A stretch of DNA of 64,000 nt from an uncultured Verrucomicrobiota bacterium (GCA_903922605.1 CAIXUG010000024.1:1-64000); one strand, 5' to 3'; numbered from the stretch's first letter, positions 35,368-44,074 are shown. Notes: a model not told the origin generated them from the letters alone. Translations and numbers: made by a program.

Positions 35368-36399
35368 GTGGTTTTCTCCCGGGGCGTGAACTGCTTTGTC
35401 ACCGGCGCCTCCGGCTTCATCGGGGCCAACCTTGTGCATGAACTCGTCGGGCGCGGCCACCGGGTGCGCGCGCTGCTGCGGCCCGGGGCCGATGTGCGCG
35501 GCCTCACCGGCGTGGCGTACGAGCGCGTCGGCGGCGACATCACCGACAAGTCGGACGAGCTGGCGCGGCTCATGGAGGGCTGCGACTGGTGCTTCCACGT
35601 GGCGGCCAGCTACGCGCTGTGGCTGGAGGATTACGAGCCGATGTTCCGCGCGAACGTGCTAGGCACGCAGAAAGTGATCCGCGCCGCGTTCAAGGCCGGC
35701 TGCGCCCGCATCGTATACACCAGCACCGTCGGCTGCATCGGCCTGCCGCGCGAGGTGCGCGGTGACCGGCTGATCCCCACCGACGAAAAGGCGACCGTGT
35801 CGGAGGCGCAGATGACGAATCCCTATAAGCTCTCGAAGTGGCAGGCCGAAGTCGCCGCCCGCGAGCTGGTGCAGCAGGGCGCTCCTGTCGTGATCGTGAA
35901 CCCGAGCGCACCCATCGGGCCGCGCGACGTGAAGCCGACGCCCACGGGGCAGCTCGTCGTGGATTTTCTCAACCGCGCCATGCCCGCGTACCTCGACACC
36001 GGGCTGAACTTCGTGCACGTGCGCGACGTGGCGGTCGGGCACATCCTCGCGGCGGAAAAGGGCCGGCTGGGCGAGCGCTACATCCTCGGGAACGCCGAGG
36101 GCAACTGGACGATGCAGCGCGCCCTGCAGGAGCTGGAGACGGTCACCGGCGTGCCCGCGCCGACGATGCGGGTGCCCTACCAGGTGGCGCTCGCCGCCGC
36201 CCATGCGAACGAGCTGCTCTCGCGCATCACGCGACGACCGCCCAAGGCCCCGGTCGCGGGCGTGCGCATGGCGAAGCACAAGATGTGGTTCGACCCCGCC
36301 AAGGCGATCCGGGAACTCGGCCTGCCCCAAACCCCGCCGACCCAGGCGCTCACCGACGCGGTGGCGTGGTTCCGCGCGCATGGATATGTGAAACGCTGA
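35368..36399 (+). CDS. hpnA: NAD(P)-dependent sugar epimerase of the HpnA type
   Basis: 343 aa from the GTG at 35368; a second GTG at 35386 gives the more family-typical MNCFVTGASGF start. Rossmann motif TGASGFIG, then the catalytic YKLSK of the extended SDR family (NPYKLSKWQAE). The run VVIVNPSAPIGPRDVKPTPT, then VDFLNRAMPAYLDTGLNFVH and GVRMAKHKMWFDPAKA, closely follows HpnA, the hopanoid-associated sugar epimerase. No other hopanoid genes are near, so the pathway role is inferred from the sequence only. It could also serve as a dihydroflavonol-reductase-like enzyme. It is convergent with the small membrane gene at 36410. Confidence 0.75.
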   Translation: MVFSRGVNCFVTGASGFIGANLVHELVGRGHRVRALLRPGADVRGLTGVAYERVGGDITDKSDELARLMEGCDWCFHVAASYALWLEDYEPMFRANVLGTQKVIRAAFKAGCARIVYTSTVGCIGLPREVRGDRLIPTDEKATVSEAQMTNPYKLSKWQAEVAARELVQQGAPVVIVNPSAPIGPRDVKPTPTGQLVVDFLNRAMPAYLDTGLNFVHVRDVAVGHILAAEKGRLGERYILGNAEGNWTMQRALQELETVTGVPAPTMRVPYQVALAAAHANELLSRITRRPPKAPVAGVRMAKHKMWFDPAKAIRELGLPQTPPTQALTDAVAWFRAHGYVKR

Positions 36400-36409
36400 G
36401 GCGGATTTC

Positions 36410-36784
36410 TCAGTCTCCGACTGGGTAAAAGGTGGAAACATACCAGACGCCATTCGAGCTGACCCAGACCAGACGGTCGCCGTCTGGAAACCCGTGATGT
36501 CCTTTCGCATGAGGCCAAAAGGTGGCGGATGAACCCAGAATCAGGACCGTGCCTGGTGTCTCCTCTGCCCGCCAATGCAGATGCACGACATCGCTTAGAA
36601 AACTACCGGAGTTATAGCGTGTGAAGATGCCTTGAATGGCATTCGTATCGCCTCGCTCGAAAGCGGCAACCAGTTGCCCGTACCGCTCCCGGATGTGTCG
36701 GCCCTGCCGGTGGTTGTCCACCAGAAGTGCCATCACAATCACGGCCACCAGCACCGCCACGATCAGCATCAGTTTCCGAGCCAT
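36410..36784 (-). CDS. Small single-helix membrane-anchored protein, paralogue A
   Basis: 124 aa from the ATG at 36784, where the signal-anchor helix begins (MARKLMLIVAVLVAVIVMAL). The remaining domain (GRHIRERYGQLVAAFERGDT ... NSGSFL ... GVWYVSTFYPVGD) is a small alpha+beta fold of the kind seen in SnoaL/NTF2-like or calcium/calmodulin-association folds, but this is only a guess. The next gene upstream on the same strand is a paralogue about 60% identical. Function unknown. Confidence 0.65.
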   Translation of the reverse strand: MARKLMLIVAVLVAVIVMALLVDNHRQGRHIRERYGQLVAAFERGDTNAIQGIFTRYNSGSFLSDVVHLHWRAEETPGTVLILGSSATFWPHAKGHHGFPDGDRLVWVSSNGVWYVSTFYPVGD

Positions 36785-36859
36785 AGTCACTCTCCCGAGA
36801 GCATTTCGCCCATCCACCGAACGCGGCCCGCAAGCCTGCGCCACGCCGGGCCGTTTCCT

Positions 36860-37228
36860 TCAGTCCAGATGGACGGAGGTGACATACCATACGCCGTTCG
36901 AATTTGCCCACTCGACTACGTCGCCGATGGGAAAGCCGCGCTGATCCTTTCCGTGGGGCCAAAACACGGCGGAATCGCCTGTGACCAAAATCAGCCCCGG
37001 AGTCTCTGTCGCCTGCCAGGGCCGCTTCACCACCGCGCTGAGATAACTAGGAAAGATGTTTCCGACGACGATGGCTCGGACCGCGTTGGTGTCGCCGTGA
37101 TCCAAGGCCACGCATAGTTGCCCGTACCGCTCCCGGATGTGCCGCCCCTGGCGTTTGTTATCCACCAGGAGCGCCATCACGATCAGGGCCAAGACCACCG
37201 CCACGATCAGCATCAATTTCCGAGCCAT
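36860..37228 (-). CDS. Small single-helix membrane-anchored protein, paralogue B
   Basis: 122 aa from the ATG at 37228 (MARKLMLIVAVVLALIVMAL). It shares the anchor, the HIRERYGQL segment and the end GVWYVTSVHLD with paralogue A, 75 bp downstream, showing a tandem duplication. The middle differs most (VVGNIFPSYLSAVVKRPWQA against TRYNSGSFLSDVVHLHWRAE). It is probably an inner-membrane protein with a periplasmic domain. Function unknown. Confidence 0.65.
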   Translation of the reverse strand: MARKLMLIVAVVLALIVMALLVDNKRQGRHIRERYGQLCVALDHGDTNAVRAIVVGNIFPSYLSAVVKRPWQATETPGLILVTGDSAVFWPHGKDQRGFPIGDVVEWANSNGVWYVTSVHLD

Positions 37229-37511
37229 AGCCAGTATCCCGAAGGCGCTTCGACCGACCTGTTCCCGCACCCAGGCCGGAAAGCCCGGGCAACACCCGTG
37301 TCAGCGGAAGCCCGCAAACGCCACCCATCTTGGAGTCCGGGAGCCGGCCGGCGTTCAACCATTGTTTTGGCCCCGATGGCGATCGTGTGCGCCTCATCAC
37401 ACCACGGGAGGCAATTTTCCAACCGGGCCTGTTTTCAGGACGGGACAATGTCTGCCCTCCGTGGCGCTTGACGCCGCTCCACGCAGCCCTTTACTTCCGC
37501 TACGTTCACAT

Positions 37512-37841
37512 ATGCCAACTTACGCCTACAGCTGTGAGAAATGCGGTCACGAGTTCGAATGCACGCAGTCCATGAAGGATGCGGCCCTCACGACCTGCCC
37601 CAAAGAGGTCTGTCCGAAAGCGCGCTGGGGCAAGGGCAAGGTGAAGCGGGGGGTCGGCGGCGGGGCGGGGCTGATCTTCAAAGGCAGCGGCTTCTACCTG
37701 ACCGACTACCGCAGCGAGAGCTACAAGTCGGGCGCCAAAAAGGATTCCGGTTCGGCGAGCACTGGTTCTTCCACCCCGGCCAAGACCGAGAGCAAGCCCG
37801 CGACGCCGGCCGCACCGGCTACGCCCGCCAAGAAGGACTAA
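37512..37841 (+). CDS. FmdB family zinc-ribbon protein
   Basis: 109 aa from the ATG at 37512; longer in-frame extensions upstream are non-coding. MPTYAYSCEKCGHEFE is the FmdB start, with Cys8-x2-Cys11, a second pair in CPKEVCPK, and a GLIFKGSGFYLTDYRS segment. The C-terminal 40 residues are Ser/Thr/Ala/Lys-rich and disordered, usual for this family. FmdB-type proteins are called putative regulatory proteins; the mechanism is not established. The stop is 22 bp before the next forward gene. Confidence 0.85.
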   Translation: MPTYAYSCEKCGHEFECTQSMKDAALTTCPKEVCPKARWGKGKVKRGVGGGAGLIFKGSGFYLTDYRSESYKSGAKKDSGSASTGSSTPAKTESKPATPAAPATPAKKD

Positions 37842-37863
37842 GTCTCTTTCCCCCTGCCACCCA

Positions 37864-39213
37864 ATGAAACCCGCCCTGCTCCGCCCGACCCCGTCAGCGG
37901 CGTGGCGTTGGGGGCTCGCGGTGATGGTCGCCTTGGCCGCGAGCCTGCTGGCCCACGCCATTACCAGCCCCTTGCCGCCGCAGGCGGTCACGGCCACGAG
38001 CCGGAGTGGCCAGTTCATCGTCCACGGTCGCGATTCCGTGCCGCCGGCTTCTGGGGGCGCCCTCCGGCCTGTAGGCGACGATGAGCAGATTTCTCTGCGG
38101 CCCGAGGTCCTGACCGTCATGTGCGACCGGATTCGTGAGCTGGTCCAGCAACGCCTCGGCACGGATGACCGTGGGGGATCGCGGGTGCATCTGTACCTGC
38201 GCCGCCGCCACGCGGTGGAAGGCCGGCTGAACATCATCCCGCAGACGATCCGCGAGGGCTGGCAGTACCACCTGGAACTGCCGGACACGGTCGAGTGGCC
38301 CCGGCTGGTGCGGGCGCTGATCGAGGTGGTGCTGCTGGACCAGGTCAACCGGGGCAATACCACCGACCATTGCGTGCTGCCGCCGTTCTGGCTGACGGAG
38401 GGCCTCACCGAGCTGCTGATGAACGAGTTTGGCCGAGATCTCGTGCTGGAATCGCAAACCACGCTGAACCGCAGCGCGCGCCGGCCCGATCCGCTCGCCC
38501 CCGTGCGGGCCGTGCTCGCGGGACGCAACCCCCTCGGCTTCTCCGACCTTGGCCTCGTGAGCCTCGAACAGCTCACCGACCCCGCCCGCTTCGCCTATTT
38601 CCGCGCCAGCGCCGCCCTGCTGGTGGCCGAGCTGCTGCAGGACCGCCCGGGCAAGGCCCTGCTGCGCGCCTTCCTCCAGCAGATGCCGCAGCACCTGAAC
38701 TGGCAGACCGCGTTTCTCCGCGCCAGCAACGGGCGCTTCCAGACACTGCTGGACGTGGAAAAGTGGTGGGCCGTGAGCGCGGCCAACGTGCTCAGCCGCG
38801 ACCCCAGCCTGCTCTGGCCCCGGGCGCAGGTGCTCGCCGAGCTGCGCCTGATCCTCACGGAGACCGCCGACGTGCGCTCCGCGACCAACAGCCCCTCGGC
38901 CCGGCGCACGGTCGCGCTCTCCGAGGTGGTGCGGACGTGGGAGTTTGCGGCGCAGCGCGACGTGCTCCGGCGCAAGGCGAACCAGCTCCAGCTCCTGAGC
39001 GTGCACACGCCGCGTGACCTCCTGCCGCTGGTGTCGGAATGCTACCGCACGCTCGACAGCTACCTGGACACGCGCAGCGGCGGCGGCCGGGATGGCGACG
39101 GGCGCATGGACTTCGCGCTGCGGGCCAAGATGCTCGGCAAATCCACGGCGCAGAAGCTCGACGAGCTCGACCGCCAGGTGACGGCGAAGGCGGGTGAGCA
39201 GGTGAGCAGGTGA
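37864..39213 (+). CDS. Exported protein with degenerate metallopeptidase-like core, unknown function
   Basis: 449 aa with a signal-anchor helix (WGLAVMVALAASLLAHAI). Residues about 150-270 have the layout of a gluzincin/peptidase-MA fold: a helix LVRALIEVVLLDQVNRGNTT where HExxH would be, then PPFWLTEGLTELLMNEF like the second-Glu helix, then FRASAALLVAELLQDRPGKA. The HExxH zinc motif itself is missing, so it is probably not an active metalloprotease (inference). The C-terminal 100 residues are helical. The last codons overlap a short GGTGAGCA tandem repeat at 39192-39215. Confidence 0.6.
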   Translation: MKPALLRPTPSAAWRWGLAVMVALAASLLAHAITSPLPPQAVTATSRSGQFIVHGRDSVPPASGGALRPVGDDEQISLRPEVLTVMCDRIRELVQQRLGTDDRGGSRVHLYLRRRHAVEGRLNIIPQTIREGWQYHLELPDTVEWPRLVRALIEVVLLDQVNRGNTTDHCVLPPFWLTEGLTELLMNEFGRDLVLESQTTLNRSARRPDPLAPVRAVLAGRNPLGFSDLGLVSLEQLTDPARFAYFRASAALLVAELLQDRPGKALLRAFLQQMPQHLNWQTAFLRASNGRFQTLLDVEKWWAVSAANVLSRDPSLLWPRAQVLAELRLILTETADVRSATNSPSARRTVALSEVVRTWEFAAQRDVLRRKANQLQLLSVHTPRDLLPLVSECYRTLDSYLDTRSGGGRDGDGRMDFALRAKMLGKSTAQKLDELDRQVTAKAGEQVSR

Positions 39214-39258
39214 GCAAGTGAGAGGCGGGTGAGGAAGGCGCGCTGCGCTGTCCCCGAG

Positions 39259-40101
39259 TCAAGATCCCCTGGCTTCACGGACCGGAGTCATTCCCATCGC
39301 CAGAAAAACGAGGTGGATTCCCAGCAAAACCGCCAAGAGCCAGCCAGTTTCAAACCCATAGGTGCCCAGCCGCCGGTGGTTGTCCCACAGGATGCCCCCA
39401 AACCAGGCGAGGGTGACGACCGTGCTTCCGCCAATCCCGAGCAGCATCACCGTCTGGTCGCGCAACCGGCCATTCCGTTGCATCACCACCAGGGCAAGGA
39501 GCCAGGCGGACGCGCATAGACCGCCGAGTTCCTTGGGATCCCAGTCCCAATAGCGGCCCAAGTTTTGCCGGCTCCAGAACATGCCCAGGAGCAATCCCGC
39601 AATCACCAGACCCGCGGCCAGCGGTCCAAACCGATGGACGGCGCGGTTCAACGATTGCCGACGGCTCCGCGACAACCGGCCAGAGCGCCCCCATGCGACA
39701 TGGAAAATTCCAAAACCGCCCAGCAGCATCGCGCCGCCGTACCCGGCGGTGACACTCAGGATATGCGCGCCCAACAGGAGCCCCAGCCGGCCACTCAGGA
39801 AGGCCCGCATCAGCCCGCCGGCGACGAGCAGGGTGGCTGCGAGCCAGAGGGCCCAGCCGATCTTCACCGGCCAGATATGGCCGACGCGGATCTTGTTGAA
39901 CTCCGTGGACACCGAGTGCGGGCTGCCCAGACGGGCAACGGCCTGCTCAAACGCCACGGCTTCCGATGCTCCGGCCGACGTCAGGGCGCCGATCTCCTCC
40001 CGCAAATGACTTTCCAGTTCATCCAAACGGGGGCCGGTTTTGAGACCGGCGGCCTGCATCTGCCGCCGCCATTCCGTGATGGAGGATTCGAGGTCAGACA
40101 T
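39259..40101 (-). CDS. HAAS-like domain fused to a CcsA/ResC-like membrane domain
   Basis: 280 aa. Residues 1-72 resemble the permease-prefix/HAAS helical domain common next to PadR regulators (RLDELESHLREEIGALTSAG ... FEQAVARLGSP). Residues 80-272 have about six helices. WDWDPKE at 185-191 matches the WWD (WxWDPKE) haem-handling motif of CcsA/CcmC proteins. The segment H113-ILSVTAGYG matches the CcsA histidine helix, and LGTYGF near 246-250 the LHSYG segment, with its His replaced. It therefore looks like a divergent cytochrome-c-assembly-type protein under PadR control. The start overlaps the PadR stop by 8 bp. Whether it binds haem is unproven. Confidence 0.75.
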   Translation of the reverse strand: MSDLESSITEWRRQMQAAGLKTGPRLDELESHLREEIGALTSAGASEAVAFEQAVARLGSPHSVSTEFNKIRVGHIWPVKIGWALWLAATLLVAGGLMRAFLSGRLGLLLGAHILSVTAGYGGAMLLGGFGIFHVAWGRSGRLSRSRRQSLNRAVHRFGPLAAGLVIAGLLLGMFWSRQNLGRYWDWDPKELGGLCASAWLLALVVMQRNGRLRDQTVMLLGIGGSTVVTLAWFGGILWDNHRRLGTYGFETGWLLAVLLGIHLVFLAMGMTPVREARGS

Positions 40102-40426
40102 GTTGCCCCCTCCAAAGCCCGCCGAGAACCGTGGAAATCAGGGTCCATTGTGCGCGCTTTTTCTTCAGGGCCTGATGGCCGTCCTCCCTGATGGAATAGT
40201 ATTTGCGCTTGCGGCCGTTCTCCATCTCCACCCAGCGCGCCGTGATCCAGCCGGATTCCTCCATCCGGTGCAGTACCGGGTACAGCATCCCGTCCGTCCA
40301 CCGGATTTCCTCTCCGGAGAGGCGTTTGATTTCTTGAATCAGTTCATAACCGTAGCTCTCGCCTTTCGCCAACAGCGACAAGATCAAAGGCTCGGTCGAA
40401 GCCGCCACCAATTCCTTTTCGAGCAT
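40094..40426 (-). CDS. PadR family transcriptional regulator
   Basis: 110 aa from the ATG at 40426; the frame extends further upstream but without coding character. It has a winged helix with the PadR signature: LILSLLAKGESYGYELIQEI, then TDGMLYPVLHRMEESGWITA and RKRKYYSIREDGHQAL. PadR proteins repress their own operons until a ligand or membrane partner relieves them (family knowledge). It is the first gene of an operon with the HAAS-CcsA-like protein, the usual PadR/HAAS pairing. Confidence 0.9.
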   Translation of the reverse strand: MLEKELVAASTEPLILSLLAKGESYGYELIQEIKRLSGEEIRWTDGMLYPVLHRMEESGWITARWVEMENGRKRKYYSIREDGHQALKKKRAQWTLISTVLGGLWRGQHV

Positions 40427-40432
40427 GGGAGC

Positions 40433-40461
40433 TTTATACATTGCTGTGCTATGTACGTCAA
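40433..40461 (-). promoter_or_regulatory. padR operon promoter with internal dyad
   Basis: On the reverse strand, -35 TTGACG (plus 40456-40461), a 17-bp spacer and -10 TATAAA (plus 40433-40438). The spacer is occupied by the dyad TACAT-N9-ATGTA (plus 40437-40455), a likely PadR operator. The -10 lies only 6 bp before the ATG at 40426, so the mRNA would be leaderless or nearly so. Confidence 0.65.
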
Positions 40462-40634
40462 ATGGAAACATTGCGCGCCAACGGGGAGTCCCATCGGCGC
40501 GGTCCCTGGCGGGGATGAAGGCGGCAGACGGATGCACTACCGCTAGGCCGGTCGCCTGGAAGCGGTCCGTCGGCCCGGACGGTTGGCGCGCACTGCCGCT
40601 TGCCCTTCGCCGGAGTTCCGCCAAGCTCTCCCTC

Positions 40635-43016
40635 ATGTTTCGCCGCTTGCTGACCGGTGTTTTCGCCTGTGCCGCGTGCGTTGTCGGTGCCCTCGGGGCT
40701 GACACCGCCACGACCAACCGCTTCGGCTTTTCCGGCCCCGAGGCCTTCCCGCTGGATTACTCGATCGGCTTCCTCCACATCGTGGACCTGGATGGCGACG
40801 GCCTGAACGACATCGTGGTCGTCAACAACGCCCGCTCGAAGATCAACCTGCTCTACAACCGTACCGGCAAGACCAACGCCCCCATGACGGCGGCGAAGAT
40901 CGGGCGCCGCGACGTCAACGAGCTGCCGGCCGACGCCAGGTTCCGGGTGGATTCCATTTCCTCGGAGAAGCGCATCACCTCGCTGGTGATCGAGGACCTG
41001 AACGGCGACGGCCGACCCGACCTCGCCTACTACGGCGACCCCAAGGAGCTGGTCGTGCAGTTCAACCTCGGCACCAACGGCTGGGCGCCGCCCAAGCGCT
41101 GGTCACTCGATGACGGCCTGTATGATTACAACGCGCTGACCTCCGGCGACGTGAACCACGACGGCCATCCCGACCTGCTGCTGCTCGCGGAGAAGTACAT
41201 TTACATCCTTCTCTCCAAACCCGACGGCACGCTCGGCGAGCCGGAGAAACTGCCCTACGCAGGCAGCGTAAAGGCGCTCCAGGTGCTCGATCTCGACGGC
41301 GATTCCAAGGACGACCTGCTGCTGGTGAACTGGGACAATGCGAACCCGTTCCGCTTCCGCCTGCAGGTCGCGCCCGGCCAGTTCGGTCCCGAGATCCAGC
41401 TGCCGCTCGCGCCAATCCGCAGCTACTGGGCGGACGACCTCGACGGCGACCACAAGACCGAGATCATCACCATCGCGGCAAAATCCGGCCGCGCCGCCGT
41501 CGCCAACTTCACGCGCAAGCCGTCCGAGGAATTTGCCGGCCCGTTGCGCGACGGCCAGTTCTCCATCCTGCCCCTCCAACGCACCGACAAGGCGCGCCGC
41601 GGCGTCACCTGGGCCGATCTCAACGGCGACGGCCTGCCCGACCTCATCGTCGCCGATCCCGAGGGCGGCCAGCTCATGGTCCACTTCCAGCAGGCCGACG
41701 GCACGCTCGCCGCGCCGAAGACCTTCCCGTCTTATACCGGCATCACCGATATCGCGGTGGGCGACTGGGACGGCGACGGCAAGGCCGAGGTCTTCGTGCT
41801 CAGCGCCGACGAGAAGCAGCTCGGCACGGCGTCGCTGGACGCCAATGGCCGGCTGCCCTTCCCGCAGGCGGTGCCGCTGAACGGCCGGCCCCTCGCCTTT
41901 GCGGTGGGCGTGGTGAAGCCCGGCGCGAAGCCTTCCCTCGCCGTGATTGTCGAGCGCGAGGACAAGCGCGCCGGCAAGGACAAGGACAGCAAGGAGGAGA
42001 CCTTCAACGTCCGCGAGCTGGTGCTGCGCGCCGCCGACGGCACGACCACCACGCAGAAGCTCGCCGAGTCCTTCAAGGGCAACCCGACCGCGCTCGCGAT
42101 CCATGACGCCAACCAGGACGGACTGCCCGACCTCGTGGTGCTCACGCCCTATGAGAAGATCAAGGTGCTCGTGCAGCTCAAGGAGGCGACGAAGGACGGC
42201 GCGCTCTTCACCGAGGCCGACGTGAATCCGCCCGGCGGCAATTCCGATGCCCCGTGGCTCGCCACCGCCGACGTGGATGGCGACGGCAAGCCCGAGCTGC
42301 TGCTCGCGCAGAAGAATTTCCTCCGCGCCGTGGTGCTCGCCTCCGACGGCAAGGAGAGCAAGGACGGCAAGGAGAAGCCCACTTGGAGCTTCACCGTGCG
42401 CGACCAGATCAATGGCGCGTCGAGCAGCTCCCGCATCGTCGGTGCGGCGGCGCTGCCGTCGGGCGATGGCAAGACGCCCGTGCTCTTCCTGCTGGATGCC
42501 GACCGCAAGGCCGTGACCGTGTGCACGCGCGACACGAATGGCGTGTGGAAGTCCGGCAAGAGTTCCGTGCTGCCCGTGAGCGATTTCAACGCGATCACGC
42601 CGATCGCGCTCGGCGGCAAGACGCCCAACGCCATCGGCTTTCTCGGGGCCAACATGGCCGCGTGGAAGCGGCTGGATGGCGACGTGTGGGAGTTCACGGA
42701 ACTCGACGGCTACGAGACGCCGATCAAGGACGGCTACCTGCACGATGTCACCAGCGGCGACCTGAACGGTGACGGCCGCAAGGATCTCGTCTTCATCGAG
42801 ACTGTCCGTGGGTACATTGACATCGTGACCTTCGAAGCCCCGCACCAGCTCGTGCCCGCGATCCGCTGGCCGGTCTTCGAGGAGCGCACCTTCCGCAACC
42901 GCCGCAGCGAGACCGCCGAGCCGCGCGAAGCCGCGGTGGGCGACGTGACCGGCGACGGCAAGAACGACCTCATCCTGATCGTCCACGACCGCGTGCTGGT
43001 GTATCCGCAGGAGTAG
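40635..43016 (+). CDS. Secreted VCBS/FG-GAP-repeat protein
   Basis: 793 aa from the ATG at 40635, which opens a signal peptide (MFRRLLTGVFACAACVVGAL). Upstream in-frame sequence covers the padR promoter and is not coding. It has many FG-GAP/VCBS blades with calcium-binding Asp loops: DLDGDGLNDIVVVNN, DLNGDGRPDLAYYG, DVNHDGHPDLLLL, DLNGDGLPDLIVADP, DWDGDGKAEVFVLS, DVDGDGKPELLLAQ, DVTGDGKNDLILIV. It is a beta-propeller of integrin type, probably surface exposed and Ca-dependent. A Lys/Asp-rich segment near 440-455 (EDKRAGKDKDSKEE) is unusual for the fold. No enzymatic motif. Confidence 0.85.
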   Translation: MFRRLLTGVFACAACVVGALGADTATTNRFGFSGPEAFPLDYSIGFLHIVDLDGDGLNDIVVVNNARSKINLLYNRTGKTNAPMTAAKIGRRDVNELPADARFRVDSISSEKRITSLVIEDLNGDGRPDLAYYGDPKELVVQFNLGTNGWAPPKRWSLDDGLYDYNALTSGDVNHDGHPDLLLLAEKYIYILLSKPDGTLGEPEKLPYAGSVKALQVLDLDGDSKDDLLLVNWDNANPFRFRLQVAPGQFGPEIQLPLAPIRSYWADDLDGDHKTEIITIAAKSGRAAVANFTRKPSEEFAGPLRDGQFSILPLQRTDKARRGVTWADLNGDGLPDLIVADPEGGQLMVHFQQADGTLAAPKTFPSYTGITDIAVGDWDGDGKAEVFVLSADEKQLGTASLDANGRLPFPQAVPLNGRPLAFAVGVVKPGAKPSLAVIVEREDKRAGKDKDSKEETFNVRELVLRAADGTTTTQKLAESFKGNPTALAIHDANQDGLPDLVVLTPYEKIKVLVQLKEATKDGALFTEADVNPPGGNSDAPWLATADVDGDGKPELLLAQKNFLRAVVLASDGKESKDGKEKPTWSFTVRDQINGASSSSRIVGAAALPSGDGKTPVLFLLDADRKAVTVCTRDTNGVWKSGKSSVLPVSDFNAITPIALGGKTPNAIGFLGANMAAWKRLDGDVWEFTELDGYETPIKDGYLHDVTSGDLNGDGRKDLVFIETVRGYIDIVTFEAPHQLVPAIRWPVFEERTFRNRRSETAEPREAAVGDVTGDGKNDLILIVHDRVLVYPQE

Positions 43017-43142
43017 AGCGTTTTCAGAATCTTGTAACTGTACCAACCGGCTCCTTGCAGTCGGCCAGGTCCAGCATCGCCTGGTCGTTGAACCGTTCGA
43101 TCCAACTTCAATCGTTGCCAGCGGCATTGCAGTCCGTTTGCG

Positions 43143-43307
43143 CCCTTCCCCCTCACCCCGACCCTCTCCCTTGGGGAGAGGGAGAATCATCGCCCGTCGT
43201 GCGGCGGAGGCGCGCGCGGGATTGGCCGAAGAAATCTCCAATCAGCCCACGATGTTCGCTGGCTGTTCCCTCTCCCCAAGGGAGAGGGTCAGGGTGAGGG
43301 GGAAGGG
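43143..43307. repeat. Long inverted repeat (41-bp arms)
   Basis: The arms at 43143-43183 and 43267-43307 are complementary in 40 of 41 positions, with an 83-bp centre. Each arm itself has a small hairpin (CTCTCCC-TT-GGGGAGAG). The sequence CCCTCACCC-GACCCTCTCCC is a widespread intergenic repeat motif in many bacteria. It lies in the 425-bp gap 43017-43441 downstream of the VCBS gene; the rest of that gap shows no gene. It may act in termination of both convergent transcripts. Confidence 0.7.
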
Positions 43308-43441
43308 AGCTTGCGTCGCTCCGAGGTCCCAACTCGCACAGCGGTTTCCCAATACGCTTTTTCTCGTGGCTGCATCGTTTATGGAACCGCTTTAAGCTCC
43401 GAACGCGGGGCCGTGCCCTCCGGCGTAACAGCCCTGAAATA

Positions 43442-44074
43442 TTATTCGGCCAAGACCCCATCGGCCAACGCGCGGACCCGCGCAACCAACTCGCGCACCT
43501 CGGAACGCAGTGTCCAGCGATCGGTGTTCGTGGGCGGGGGGCTGAAAGCGATCGCATCCAGCCCGGCCTTGCGGGCGAGATAAATGGCTCTCGGGGCATG
43601 GAACTCGTCCGTGACAATCGTGCAGTTCTCGAGTTGCCAATGGGTTTGCACGCTGACGAAGGAATGCCAGGTCCGGTCGCCGTTCTCGTCCAGATCGATG
43701 CGGCCCGGTGGCACGCCCAGCCGCACCAGTTCCGCCGCCATGCCCCGGGGTTCGTTGTAGCCCCGGTTGTCAGGATGGCCACTGACCAGCAGCCGTTGCA
43801 CTTTGCCCGCCTTGAACAGCGCCGCCGCATTGCGGGTACGCGCAAGGAAATAGGTGTTGGTGGTGCCATCGGGCCGCCGAAGGTCAGCCCCGAGCACCAC
43901 GGCCACCTCGTTGCCGGGCACCGTCGCGATGTCCTGATACAGGAGCGGCTGTGCGGTCCGCACCATCCAAAGATTTACCGACGTGAGGACGGCCACGGCC
44001 AGCAGGACGACCGCCCCCAGCATCCGCAGGTGACGCCGAAGGCGCGGTTGGACCAAGGGTGGCGATGGATTCAT
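43442..44074 (-). CDS. SanA/YdcF-like (DUF218) membrane-anchored protein
   Basis: 210 aa from the ATG at 44074; an upstream in-frame ATG at 44110 is less likely. An N-terminal membrane anchor (MLGAVVLLAVAVLTSVNLWM) precedes a DUF218 domain: VAVVLGADLRRPDG, TRNAAALFKAGKVQRLLVSG, the NEPRGMAAELVRLGVPPGRI segment, and FHAPRAIYLARKAGLDAI. The match is closest to SanA (vancomycin high-temperature exclusion), an inner-membrane protein affecting the envelope barrier in enterobacteria. The biochemical activity of the family is not settled. Confidence 0.85.
   Translation of the reverse strand: MNPSPPLVQPRLRRHLRMLGAVVLLAVAVLTSVNLWMVRTAQPLLYQDIATVPGNEVAVVLGADLRRPDGTTNTYFLARTRNAAALFKAGKVQRLLVSGHPDNRGYNEPRGMAAELVRLGVPPGRIDLDENGDRTWHSFVSVQTHWQLENCTIVTDEFHAPRAIYLARKAGLDAIAFSPPPTNTDRWTLRSEVRELVARVRALADGVLAE

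Noticed and set aside
41103-43241. 712-codon reverse frame opposite the VCBS gene
   Set aside because: Regular Asp-Gly repeats on the forward strand give a long open antisense frame; the forward product has a signal peptide and calcium loops.
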